Shown one piece after another: positions 8,530-16,783 of a stretch of DNA of 64,000 nucleotides. The position numbers and the translations under genes were made by a program. The stretch is from Chlorogloeopsis fritschii PCC 6912. Its GTDB lineage: Bacteria; Cyanobacteriota; Cyanobacteriia; Cyanobacteriales; Nostocaceae. Position 1 is the stretch's first letter; every line of letters starts with the position of its first letter. Below the pieces are notes generated by a model. The model did no database searches. It was not told the DNA's origin and saw nothing but the letters and a program-made list of their open reading frames with translations. The DNA lies in assembly GCF_000317285.1 (NCBI RefSeq), contig NZ_AJLN01000116.1:620001-684000 (forward strand), read 5' to 3'.

Positions 8530-9949
8530 TGTAGGATTTGATAATAGAGTACGTTACTGATAGATAAAGTTGCCTAAAATCTCTTTGTGATTTGCCATGA
8601 GTGCCGAATCATGGCTCAACTCATACAGGAGAATTTAGAAGTAGTCGGACTTTGTTGGTAATTAATCTCAACCAAAAGGTAGATGTTAAAGCAGAAAAGA
8701 TTGTCGTAGGCTACTAAGGAATAAATTTATTTTCACTGCTCATACACACCTACCCTGAGATTAAATTTGTTGAACTCAGACTTACACTGGTATAAATTAA
8801 TTCATCAATACTGATATTTTATTGATGTTGCTAACAGTGTAAGTTCCTGTGGATACTCTGATGTGAATGTTCAAGGAAATGAGGTCATTGCATAAATGTA
8901 ATATATATTGTTGGACAAATTTGATACTTTGGAAACTATTGTCAGCTAAATTTGATACTTTGAAAGAAATAAGTTATTAAAAGTTTACTTGCAATTAGTA
9001 GTAAAACTAGATCGTTATTGCTGCTGAATGCTTAAGTATTTGTTAATTTTTACTTTAATCTAGTTAAGTAAGGAAGATTAATTGAAGATTTCGCTTCTAG
9101 GAAGGACGGTATTCTTCAAGTGTATATTTAGACGTTTAACCAGACTCTGGGAGCTAGTAGGAGTCTGAGAAATTAGCTGAAACGCCATATCTGTAGTACT
9201 TTGGAGTATTTATTTTTTGATGCCAAAAGCTGAGTTCTACTGGATATGATTTATATATAGATAAGGATATATAATAAGAGCATTTAAATATTGTTTATAT
9301 CTATCGTTGAGATTGAGATTGAATTTGACAATAGAGAATGATTAATAGAAATTTTTTGTTTGGAGAGCCTTGCACTTAGTTGCAGCCAGCTATATATACT
9401 TATTTTTTAGAGTTTAAAGGTATAATATTTAATATTACAACTTAAGTCTAATATGATTTAAGTTACATTTAATACCACTTCTAGTTTAAATTTAAGTATT
9501 AATTCTAAGTAAAAATTATCTAACCTCAAATCTAGATGTAATAATTATGATTGCTATGCTTGAGTAAAACAAGTAGCAGTCGCAATTTTCCAACATATTT
9601 CGTTTGAATATTTATTTTGATAGGTAACAAATAATATAAGTAGTCAAAGCGTAAATATTTTACAGATATTAAGTATGAGTTGCTTTACCTATCGCGATAA
9701 TTGGGAGACGGTAGTAAGGGCTTTGAAGGTAGACGCAAGATGACTTTAAGCCCATTCATAGTGTGACATTGAATCAGCGAGTGCCTCGTTTACTGTCTAC
9801 TAAATTTGCGATCGCATAATGCTTCTTAGCGAAACAATACTATATATATGGTTTTGCTGGCAGTGCGAATCGCAATGAAAGCATTTGCTAGAGTGGTGAT
9901 AAGCTTAAGAACTGTAGAAAAAAGCTTGGTAACTAGGTAATTCTTTGGG
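8530..9949. other. 1.4 kb AT-rich non-coding region upstream of purK
   Basis: No open frame of useful length on either strand. It holds a 15-base direct repeat (8917-8931 and 8948-8962, 31 bases apart) and a 7-bp hairpin cagactc/gagtctg (9141-9167). A looser inverted repeat, ttgaaga/tcttcaa, lies around 9083-9120. The region is unusually long for this genome, so it may carry small RNAs or a large regulatory region. Confidence 0.5.
8917..8962. promoter_or_regulatory. 15-base direct repeat pair spaced 31 bases (possible operator)
   Basis: The sequence aaatttgatactttg occurs at 8917-8931 and again at 8948-8962, a centre spacing of 31 bases, about three helical turns. Same-face spacing of this kind suits a DNA-binding protein. 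No gene starts close by; the nearest starts are the Crp/Fnr gene (8529, leftward) and purK (9956). Confidence 0.35.
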
Positions 9950-9955
9950 GTGCAA

Positions 9956-11146
9956 ATGAAGCGTGTTGGTGTAATTGGTGGCGGACAACTTGCCTGGATG
10001 ATGGCAGGTGCAGCAAATAAACTGGGAGTGGAATTGATAGTCCAAACTCCGAGCGCCAACGATCCAGCCGTGGCAATCGCTCACGATACTGTTTTTGCCC
10101 CAGTTGCCGATGCTGCGGCTACAGCAATTCTAGCCAGCAAGTGTGATGTCATTACATTTGAAAATGAATTTGTTAATCTTGAAGCTTTATCAGTTTTAGC
10201 AAAGCAAGGCGTATGCTTTCGCCCTAGATTAGAAGCATTGGCTCCCCTTTTAGATAAATACCACCAACGCTGCTATTTACGGGATTTGGGGCTACCTGTT
10301 CCCAAGTTCTTTGCTGTTGATACAGTTGGAAGTCAGGAACTAGGAAGTGGAAGCGATAGCATTTGTGAGTTGTTAGTCCTTAATAAATTAGATTTTCCGG
10401 TAGTTTTGAAAGCTCGCCGTCACGGTTATGATGGTCAAGGCACTTTTATTATTAAAGACGCAGAGAGCTTACAACAAAAATTAACGGCTGCAACCCCTGC
10501 AAACACATTTTTATCCAATTCTGTCTTTTTATTAGAAGAATTTATTCCATTCGCACGAGAACTAGCGGTAATCGCAGCACGTTCTGTAGATGGGAAAGTT
10601 GCGATTTACCCAATCGTAGAAACTCAACAAGAAAAACAAGTATGTCGGCGAGCGATCGCGCCAGCCGAAATTTCACCACAAGTAGCAGCAGAAATTAACG
10701 AAATTGCCCGTATGATCCTAAATGGCTTAGAAGCAGTGGGAGTTTTTGGGATTGAATTGTTTCTCACCCATGAGAATAAAGTGCTGGTGAATGAAATTGC
10801 ACCCCGTACTCACAACTCTGGGCACTTTTCTGTTGATGCCTGCGAAATATCCCAATTTGAACAGCATTTAAGAGCTGTTTGTGATTTGCCTTTGGGCAAT
10901 TCTAATTTGATTTGCTCATGTGCTATTATGATAAATTTACTAGGTTACGAAACGTCCACAAGTGACTATATTGTGAAGCGTCAAAAAATAGCACAAATTC
11001 CCCAAGCTAAAGTTCATTGGTATGGTAAAATCCAATCGCGTCCCGGTCGAAAGTTGGGACACGTCAACGTTTTGTTAAACCATCAAAATCGCGATGAAGC
11101 AATGGCGATCGCTCGCACAATAGAAAATATCTGGTACCCAAATTAA
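9956..11146 (+). CDS. purK: N5-carboxyaminoimidazole ribonucleotide synthase (PurK)
   Basis: ATP-grasp enzyme of purine synthesis that carboxylates aminoimidazole ribonucleotide using ATP and bicarbonate. The N-terminus KRVGVIGGGQLAWMMAGAA is diagnostic. The substrate and metal region VNEIAPRTHNSGHFSVDAC lies near residues 275-295, as expected. Length (396-398 aa) is normal. A GTG at 9950 is in frame, but the ATG at 9956 has GGGG seven bases ahead and gives the usual family N-terminus. The 6S RNA gene follows at once, the arrangement known from other cyanobacteria. Confidence 0.93.
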   Translation: MKRVGVIGGGQLAWMMAGAANKLGVELIVQTPSANDPAVAIAHDTVFAPVADAAATAILASKCDVITFENEFVNLEALSVLAKQGVCFRPRLEALAPLLDKYHQRCYLRDLGLPVPKFFAVDTVGSQELGSGSDSICELLVLNKLDFPVVLKARRHGYDGQGTFIIKDAESLQQKLTAATPANTFLSNSVFLLEEFIPFARELAVIAARSVDGKVAIYPIVETQQEKQVCRRAIAPAEISPQVAAEINEIARMILNGLEAVGVFGIELFLTHENKVLVNEIAPRTHNSGHFSVDACEISQFEQHLRAVCDLPLGNSNLICSCAIMINLLGYETSTSDYIVKRQKIAQIPQAKVHWYGKIQSRPGRKLGHVNVLLNHQNRDEAMAIARTIENIWYPN

Positions 11147-11194
11147 ATCCGTAAAAAAAATCTAATTTGCACGCACAACATTATTTTTGAAGGC

Positions 11195-11200
11195 TATAAT
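11195..11200 (+). promoter_or_regulatory. -10 element of the 6S RNA gene
   Basis: A perfect TATAAT preceded by an AT-rich stretch and followed after about 7 bases by the first bases of the 6S RNA. No convincing -35 hexamer is visible at the standard distance. Confidence 0.6.
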
Positions 11201-11207
11201 GAGTTTA

Positions 11208-11390
11208 TTGCACTGCAACGTTGGTGACTGCCAACAAGTTTTGTGATCTATGACTTGAAAGTTAAGGGAACCAACATTTTTCGTGGCAGTAGACCGTGGC
11301 TATGTACCCGGAAACTTTAAACGAGAAAAATCGGTACCCACCTGGTTATTTCCAGGTCAAAAACTTAGGTAAAACGGCGTTGCGGTGAAT
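11208..11390 (+). ncRNA. ssaA: 6S RNA (6Sa RNA)
   Basis: About 183 bases just after purK, the known place of this gene in cyanobacteria. The ends pair: cactgcaacg at 11211-11220 with cgttgcggtg at 11378-11387 (ten pairs, one G-U). The inside is A-rich and loosely paired, with a short hairpin acctgg/ccaggt near 11340-11356, consistent with the open central bubble that imitates a melted promoter. 6S RNA binds RNA polymerase holoenzyme and tunes use of the main sigma factor. A TATAAT precedes it and a terminator-like hairpin follows at 11402. Called from position, closing stem and size, not from alignment. Confidence 0.82.
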
Positions 11391-11401
11391 TAAAAACTAT
11401 T

Positions 11402-11432
11402 AGCTCCTGAAGTCAAATTAGGCTTGGGAGCT
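11402..11432 (+). terminator. Terminator hairpin after 6S RNA
   Basis: Stem agctcctga/ttgggagct (nine pairs including G-U), followed by an AT-rich ttaattatta tail. It lies about 12 bases past the 6S RNA closing stem. Confidence 0.55.
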
Positions 11433-11510
11433 TTAATTATTAAAAATAATTATATTTTGCTCGTAAAAATTAAAAATAAAAAATAAAAATTCGTAAGTAT
11501 TTTGGAGTAT

Positions 11511-11618
11511 GTGGATATGGAAATTCTATCTCTGAATAATTTTCAATCTAACCGTCTAAATTCTGCTCAGGCAGAATATGTATCAGTTGATTCTAATTTG
11601 TTTAGAGATAAGAGTTAA
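11511..11618 (+). CDS. Possible small protein, 33-35 residues
   Basis: A short frame starting at GTG 11511 (GGAG five bases ahead) or ATG 11517. It reads MEILSLNNFQSNRLNSAQAEYV and ends at TAA 11618 with SNLFRDKS. It is polar and free of repeat sequence, and lies between the 6S RNA terminator and the M16 peptidase gene. I do not recognise it. The ribosome site is the only positive evidence, so this is a candidate only. Confidence 0.3.
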   Translation: MDMEILSLNNFQSNRLNSAQAEYVSVDSNLFRDKS

Positions 11619-11686
11619 AATCCCAAAATTGCGATACATCGTGGTTCAATTTCAAAAAATTTGTTACATAAATTAAATTTATAACA

Positions 11687-12931
11687 GTGTTTCCAGCCTC
11701 GGTTTTTAGACTAGCTAATGGTTTAACGTTTATTCATCAAGAAATACCCACCACTCCCGTGGTAGTAGCAGATGTTTGGGTACGTGCTGGTGCCAAAGTA
11801 GAGCCAGAGCCGTGGTTTGGAATGGCTCACTTTCTAGAGCACATGATCTTTAAGGGCACAGCCAAGCTTTTACCTGGAATCTTCGATCAAAAGATTGAAA
11901 ACTGGGGTGGGGTAACAAATGCGGCAACAAGCTATGATTACGCCCATTACTGTATTACCACAGCTACCCCTTTCCTTGAGGAGACTTTACCTTATCTAGG
12001 AGAACTACTGCAGAATGCGGCAATACCAGACGATGAATTTAGCCGCGAACGGGATGTAGTATTAGAGGAAATTCGCTCTTGCCAAGACGATCCGGATTGG
12101 ATTGGATTTCAAGCCCTGATCCAAAGCATTTATCAGCATCATCCTTATGGGCGTTCAGTGCTGGGTACAGAACAAGAATTGATGCAGCATTCACCAGAGG
12201 CAATGCGCCGTTTTCACCGCACTCACTATCAACCGGAAAACATGACAGTAGTGATTGTTGGGGGGATAGCCGAGGAACCAGCATTTGAATTAGTTAGTCG
12301 CACATTTAATAATTTTGCTGAACCCAGCTATGACTGTCTGCATCATCAAGACTTTGCAGAACCGATCATTGCAGGAATTCGCCGGCAAGAGTTGTATTTG
12401 CCTCGGCTAGAGCAGGCGCGGTTAATGATAGGATGGACTGGCCCTGGAGTAGAACAGATCCGCAAAGCCTATGGCTTAGATTTATTGTCGGTAATATTAG
12501 CAGAAGGGCGAACTTCACGCTTGGTGCGAGACTTGCGGGAAGAGCAGCAATTGGTGCAGGGAATTTGCAGTAATTTTTCTTTACAAAGAGAGTCGAGTTT
12601 ATTTACAATTACTGCCTGGTTGGAGCCAGAAAATTTGGAGCAAGTCGAGTCTTTAATTCGTCTCCACTTGAGTGATTTGCAGAGTACTGGTGTGAGCAAT
12701 CGCGAAATCGCTCGCGCTCAAAGGTTGCTGTGCAATGATTTTGCATTTTCTACAGAAACACCAAATCAACTGGCAGGGCTTTATGGTTACTACAACACAA
12801 TCGCCCAAGCAGAAGTGGCGGTGACGTATCTAGAAAAAATTAAGTCTTTTGACATCCAAGAACTGCAACAATTAGCAAAAGAGTATCTTTCACCAAACCA
12901 TTACGCAGTTACAATACTTAAACCTTATTAG
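11687..12931 (+). CDS. M16-family zinc peptidase, catalytic subunit
   Basis: Insulinase/processing-peptidase family. The inverted zinc motif HFLEH is at residues 48-52, and the third ligand region ERDVVLEEI is near residues 121-129, so the active site is complete. Length (414 aa) fits the two-domain half-size M16 proteins that act as heterodimers. The start is GTG at 11687, because a TAA in frame lies 18 bases upstream and no ATG lies between. It is followed by a second M16 gene that lacks the zinc site, as in other bacterial M16 pairs. The stop lies at the edge of a heptamer repeat. The substrate is unknown. Confidence 0.88.
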   Translation: MFPASVFRLANGLTFIHQEIPTTPVVVADVWVRAGAKVEPEPWFGMAHFLEHMIFKGTAKLLPGIFDQKIENWGGVTNAATSYDYAHYCITTATPFLEETLPYLGELLQNAAIPDDEFSRERDVVLEEIRSCQDDPDWIGFQALIQSIYQHHPYGRSVLGTEQELMQHSPEAMRRFHRTHYQPENMTVVIVGGIAEEPAFELVSRTFNNFAEPSYDCLHHQDFAEPIIAGIRRQELYLPRLEQARLMIGWTGPGVEQIRKAYGLDLLSVILAEGRTSRLVRDLREEQQLVQGICSNFSLQRESSLFTITAWLEPENLEQVESLIRLHLSDLQSTGVSNREIARAQRLLCNDFAFSTETPNQLAGLYGYYNTIAQAEVAVTYLEKIKSFDIQELQQLAKEYLSPNHYAVTILKPY

Positions 12932-13011
12932 TCATTAGTTATTAGTCCAAAGTCCAAAAATTTTTGACTATTGACCGTTGACTATTGACCATTGACTATT
13001 GACATTGACTA
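12932..13011. repeat. Heptamer repeat array (ttgacta/attagtc types)
   Basis: Tandem near-identical 7-mers of the attagtc, then ttgactattgacc types fill the spacer between the two M16 genes. They provide several spurious start codons (for example a TTG at 12999). Confidence 0.8.
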
Positions 13012-13016
13012 AGATC

Positions 13017-14288
13017 ATGACAACCTCCCTGCACAAGCCCCATATTCATCGCACTATACTCAGCAATGGTATAGTGCTACTCCTATCAGAAAACCCAACG
13101 GCAGATATCATTGCAGCACGAATTTTTATTCGTGTCGGTAGCGCTTATGAAAAGCAACAGCAAGCAGGATTGGCGCATTTGCTGTCTGCAGTACTGACAA
13201 AAGGATGTGATGGACTTTCGAGTTTAGAAATTGCCGAACGTGTAGAATCTGTTGGGGCAAGTTTGAGCGCGGATACAGCCGCTGATTATTTTTTAATGTC
13301 TTTGAAGACAGTAACATCCGATTTTGCAGAAATTTTGGCGTTAGCGGGGCGAATTTTGCGATCGCCTACTTTTCCAGAAATGGAAGTGGAACTTGAACGG
13401 CGAATCGCCCTACAAGATATTCGCTCCCAGAAAGAACATCCATTTACCATTGCCTTCGAGCAGCTGCGGCAAGTAATGTACCAAGAACATCCCTACGCTA
13501 TGTCAGCTTTGGGAGATGAATCAACGATGAGTCGCCTCACTCGTCAGGATTTGGTACAATTCCACCAAACTTATTTCCGCCCGGATAATCTGGTAATCAG
13601 TATTGCTGGTCGAATCACACCAGATGATGCAGTTGCAGTGGTAGAATCAGTCTTTGGTGATTGGTCAGCTCCTGATACACCTCTAGCAAAGCTTTATTTA
13701 CCCGATCCAAATGTACAACCACAAGTAGCGATCGCACCTCAACCAACCCAACAATCAATTGTCATGCTGGGCTATTTTGGAGCAGCCGTAAATTCTGTTG
13801 ACTACGCTGCTTTGAAGCTATTATCTACATACTTAGGAAATGGGCTTTCCAGTCGCTTATTTGTGGAATTACGAGAAAAGCAGGGTTTAGCTTACGAAGT
13901 ATCTGCTTTTTACCCCACACGCTTATTTCCTGCGACATTTGTAGTCTACATGGGCACGGCTCCAGAAAATACCAAAAAAGCCCTTTCTGGATTGTGGACA
14001 GAAGTAGATTTACTTTTTACTACTCCACTTACAGAAGACGCACTGCAATCTGCAAAAAATAAAATCTTGGGGCAGTATGCTTTGGGCAAACAAACTAATG
14101 CTCAAATTGCTCAGATATATGGTTGGTATGAAATTTTGGGTTTAGGAGTTGAATTTGATCGAGAATTTCAGGAACTTATCGCCAATGTGAGTGCTGCCGA
14201 TGCAATGGCAGTTGCATCTCGGTATTTACGGGAACCCTATGTGTCTTTAGTTGGACAAGAAGAAGCGGTAAAGAGTGCGCTTCCATAA
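13017..14288 (+). CDS. M16-family peptidase homologue, zinc site lost (partner subunit)
   Basis: Same fold as the preceding gene, but where HxxEH should stand the sequence is AHLLSAVLTKG: the Glu-His pair is replaced by Ser-Ala, so it cannot bind zinc in the usual way. The C-terminal M16 domain is well kept (SSRLFVELREKQGLAYEVSAFY). This is the pattern of the non-catalytic subunit that completes the substrate chamber in heterodimeric M16 peptidases. The frame is open from a TTG at 12999 inside the heptamer array; ATG 13017 (MTTSLHKPHIHRT) is the better start. Confidence 0.85.
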   Translation: MTTSLHKPHIHRTILSNGIVLLLSENPTADIIAARIFIRVGSAYEKQQQAGLAHLLSAVLTKGCDGLSSLEIAERVESVGASLSADTAADYFLMSLKTVTSDFAEILALAGRILRSPTFPEMEVELERRIALQDIRSQKEHPFTIAFEQLRQVMYQEHPYAMSALGDESTMSRLTRQDLVQFHQTYFRPDNLVISIAGRITPDDAVAVVESVFGDWSAPDTPLAKLYLPDPNVQPQVAIAPQPTQQSIVMLGYFGAAVNSVDYAALKLLSTYLGNGLSSRLFVELREKQGLAYEVSAFYPTRLFPATFVVYMGTAPENTKKALSGLWTEVDLLFTTPLTEDALQSAKNKILGQYALGKQTNAQIAQIYGWYEILGLGVEFDREFQELIANVSAADAMAVASRYLREPYVSLVGQEEAVKSALP

Positions 14289-14403
14289 CAGATGAACAAC
14301 GCTAACGAGTCGCGGTTGTTACGCATATTTGTGAGCCAAAATCTAAACAACTTCTGCGATCGCGTGTTATACCCGTATTTACCGATACGAGGGGCATTGT
14401 TCC

Positions 14404-15324
14404 ATGAAAGGTAGCACAAAGGCTAGTTCGCTAAAACCATTTGTGAAATGCTGGATGTTAGAAGTCAGGCAGAGGCCAAAATTCCTGTTAGGAAGTGAAA
14501 TCATATTGTATAGTTTTGTACCTTTACTTTTTAGCACCTCGACTTTAGTATCATTCGCACAGACATCACAACACATTGCTCCAGTAATTGCTCAAGATCG
14601 GATCAATCGCCCTACCCTCCAACTAGGCAGCCAAGGGCAACCTGTGTCTGAACTGCAAGCAGCACTGACACTTTTGGGCTTTTACACAGGTACAGTAGAT
14701 GGGATTTATAACGAAATTACTGCTGCGGCTGTTTCTCAATTTCAACAAGCAGCAGGTTTAAATCCCAACGGCATCGTTGATATCAATACCTGGCAAAGGC
14801 TTTTCCCCAGCGAAATAGTCTCTGCACCAACTTCTGCATCCAATCCACCAAACAACTTTCCTGTTCCAACTCAAAGTGTGAATACTCCTAAAACAGTTGC
14901 TACCACTTCTGAGCCACAACCTACAAAACCACATCAGAAAACAACTACACCGACTCATTCACAAAATAAGCCTAAAACACAATCATCCTCCACTCATAAG
15001 CAACAAACAACTCGCTCGCCGCAACAAGGTAATCGTCGCTCTCAATCAACTCCTCTGATTCAGCCAACTCCTCGCTCTCAGCAAATCCCTGGAATTCAAT
15101 ACACTCCAGAAGGATTCCCAATTTTGCGTGTAGGAATGCGTGGTTCCGAAGTTGTAAAATTGCAAAAAATTCTGAAAAGACTGGGCTTGCTTAAAGGTGA
15201 TATTGATGGCAACTTTGGGGAGGCAACACAAGCGGCAGCGATCGCACTGCAAAAACGCCACGGTATTGAAGCTGATGGTGTAGTTGGTAACGCAACCTGG
15301 AAAGTTTTACTGCAACAACGTTAG
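14404..15324 (+). CDS. Exported protein with two peptidoglycan-binding (PGBD-1) domains
   Basis: The N-terminus carries a hydrophobic export segment (ILYSFVPLLFSTSTLVSFA, about residues 34-52). The first PG_binding_1 repeat is at about residues 73-135 (LQLGSQGQPVSELQAALTLLG..GTVDGIYNEITAAAVSQFQ). A long Pro/Ser/Thr/Gln-rich linker follows, then a second repeat at about residues 236-305 (LRVGMRGSEVVKLQKILKRLG..GDIDGNFGEATQAA). No catalytic domain is present, so it is probably a wall-attached structural or scaffold protein. The start is the ATG at 14404; a later methionine (residue 18) would shorten only the cytoplasmic tip. Confidence 0.82.
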   Translation: MKGSTKASSLKPFVKCWMLEVRQRPKFLLGSEIILYSFVPLLFSTSTLVSFAQTSQHIAPVIAQDRINRPTLQLGSQGQPVSELQAALTLLGFYTGTVDGIYNEITAAAVSQFQQAAGLNPNGIVDINTWQRLFPSEIVSAPTSASNPPNNFPVPTQSVNTPKTVATTSEPQPTKPHQKTTTPTHSQNKPKTQSSSTHKQQTTRSPQQGNRRSQSTPLIQPTPRSQQIPGIQYTPEGFPILRVGMRGSEVVKLQKILKRLGLLKGDIDGNFGEATQAAAIALQKRHGIEADGVVGNATWKVLLQQR

Positions 15325-15463
15325 GCATTGAGTGCGAGTTTATCCCTTGCGATTGATGTAAAAGTTCCAAACCAATTTGAACAATGTTTAAAAGCCTACA
15401 GAAAAATTCTGCAGGTTAAAAGTGTGTTTTTTGATTGTTTAGACTTGGAATTGGAGAAGTTAA

Positions 15464-15754
15464 ATGAATCCTAAAGAATTTTACAACCCTAATACGCCAG
15501 GGGCAACCCAACATGGTAGTGGTGAACTAACTCCAGATGCAGGCTCTGATACCTCTCGTGCTGATTATTCGGGTGTGGGTACTCCAGCTATTCAATATCC
15601 AGAGGTGAGTGAATCGGATGAACAACCAGATTTAAATGATTCTGTTCATGAATCTGACAATGTTGATGTACCAATTCCCGATCCTTCTACTGGAGAGCAA
15701 GAGGAGAATGTTGTTGATCGCCAGATGGGAATTATTGGTCGTGCCGCAGGTTAG
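15464..15754 (+). CDS. Small acidic hypothetical protein
   Basis: 96 residues, rich in Asp, Glu, Pro and Ser, with no hydrophobic segment, probably largely disordered (MNPKEFYNPNTPGATQHGSG at the start, DRQMGIIGRAAG at the end). A good ribosome site, GGAGAAG, lies 5 bases ahead of the ATG, and a strong terminator follows, so it is very likely expressed. I recognise no family. Confidence 0.65.
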   Translation: MNPKEFYNPNTPGATQHGSGELTPDAGSDTSRADYSGVGTPAIQYPEVSESDEQPDLNDSVHESDNVDVPIPDPSTGEQEENVVDRQMGIIGRAAG

Positions 15755-15779
15755 CATCAGTATTGTTTGTTAATTTGAA

Positions 15780-15836
15780 GAAGTCTATTTTCCAAAGATG
15801 AAGCTTTGATTAGGAAAATAGACTTCATCTTTTAAT
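15780..15836 (+). terminator. Strong intrinsic terminator
   Basis: A perfect 14-bp stem, gaagtctattttcc (15780-15793) with ggaaaatagacttc (15813-15826), with a 19-base loop and an atctttt tail. It ends the acidic protein gene. Confidence 0.8.
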
Positions 15837-16191
15837 TCATCCCTTTGAAAAAAGGAACCACAAACACAAACTTCAATAGGATGAGTGAAATACATCTAAT
15901 GCAGCGATGATGAAATGCCAGTACTCAAACGAGAAAAATGAAGTTTGCAATAAATAAACGTAGGTTAAATTAAATATATTATAGACGGCAGGAAAATCGC
16001 TTTTTAAAAGGGAACATAACGCAGGTATGATAGTGAATATTGAATTGAGGAAGTCTACTTAATCTTAATCTGAGTGCAGCACTCTTTCTGAAAATTGGTA
16101 TTAAAGTTTACTACTGAAAAAGTCAGACATAAAACTTTTAGGAATGTTCTGAATTCAAGGAGATAAATCAATAATTCTAAATATTGAATCT
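15837..16191. other. Spacer before the phage-holin-like gene
   Basis: About 350 bases with no coding frame. A weak gagtgc/gcactc hairpin near 16072-16085 and an AaGGAGata ribosome-site-like sequence near 16160 were seen; otherwise nothing. Confidence 0.4.
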
Positions 16192-16557
16192 ATGAAAAAC
16201 TTTTTATTAACTTGGCTAGGCGCAGCAATAGCACTGCTAATAACTGCTTACATCCTTCAAAGCTTCAACATTGGTTTCAAAGTAGATAATTTTGGTACAG
16301 CCCTTGTTGCTGCTGCTGTAATTGGCATTGTTAATGCCATTATTCGTCCAGTTTTGAAAATATTGGCATTTCCTATTACCTTGTTGACCTTTGGTTTATT
16401 TACATTCGTCATTAACGGTTTTACTCTGTGGCTAGCAAGCTACCTCACTCCTAGTTATGGTTTTGTAATCGAAGGCCCCATAGCTGCTTTATTAGGTTCA
16501 ATTGTACTATCAATTATCTCTAGTACAATCAACTATTTTCTGAGAGCAGTTGAGTAG
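16192..16557 (+). CDS. Phage-holin-IV-like membrane protein (PF04020 type)
   Basis: 121 residues with four hydrophobic segments, the second loop containing the family hallmark NAIIRPVLKILAFPITLLTFGLF. Despite the Pfam name (Phage_holin_4_2), these are common chromosomal membrane proteins in bacteria, and nothing here suggests a prophage. The function is unknown. It stands alone and is followed by two repeat elements. Confidence 0.85.
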   Translation: MKNFLLTWLGAAIALLITAYILQSFNIGFKVDNFGTALVAAAVIGIVNAIIRPVLKILAFPITLLTFGLFTFVINGFTLWLASYLTPSYGFVIEGPIAALLGSIVLSIISSTINYFLRAVE

Positions 16558-16567
16558 AAAGTGTTAG

Positions 16568-16734
16568 TAGGGGCGGGTTTTGTAGATAATCTTGCCGTTC
16601 AAACTGATAATTTATCTTCTAAACCCGCCCGTACAGTAGTAAGTAGTTTGTAGATTGTTAGGAGCAGGTTTTGTTGCTTATCTTTTGGTTAAAACCGACG
16701 ATTTATCTTCTCAACCTACTTGTACAGTAATTAG
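16568..16734. repeat. Two tandem copies of a hairpin repeat (aaacccgcccgtaca family)
   Basis: Copy 1 (16568-16640) has complementary ends ggggcgggttt and aaacccgcccgt. Copy 2 (16659-16734) keeps the order of motifs (ggttttg.., gatttatcttct, tgtacagta) but with decayed ends. A third member is at 31699-31762. No open frame, so at best non-autonomous. Confidence 0.7.
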
Positions 16735-16783
16735 TTGTTGATTGCTTACCACTAACTAATACCCACTAACCACTATCTCTCTA

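Noticed and set aside
8611-8661. 16-codon frame MAQLIQENLEVVGLCW
   Set aside because: Short, no ribosome site, and such frames are expected by chance in a 1.4 kb spacer.
16192-16557. Phage origin suggested by the holin-like protein
   Set aside because: The family is a common chromosomal membrane protein and no other phage gene is near.
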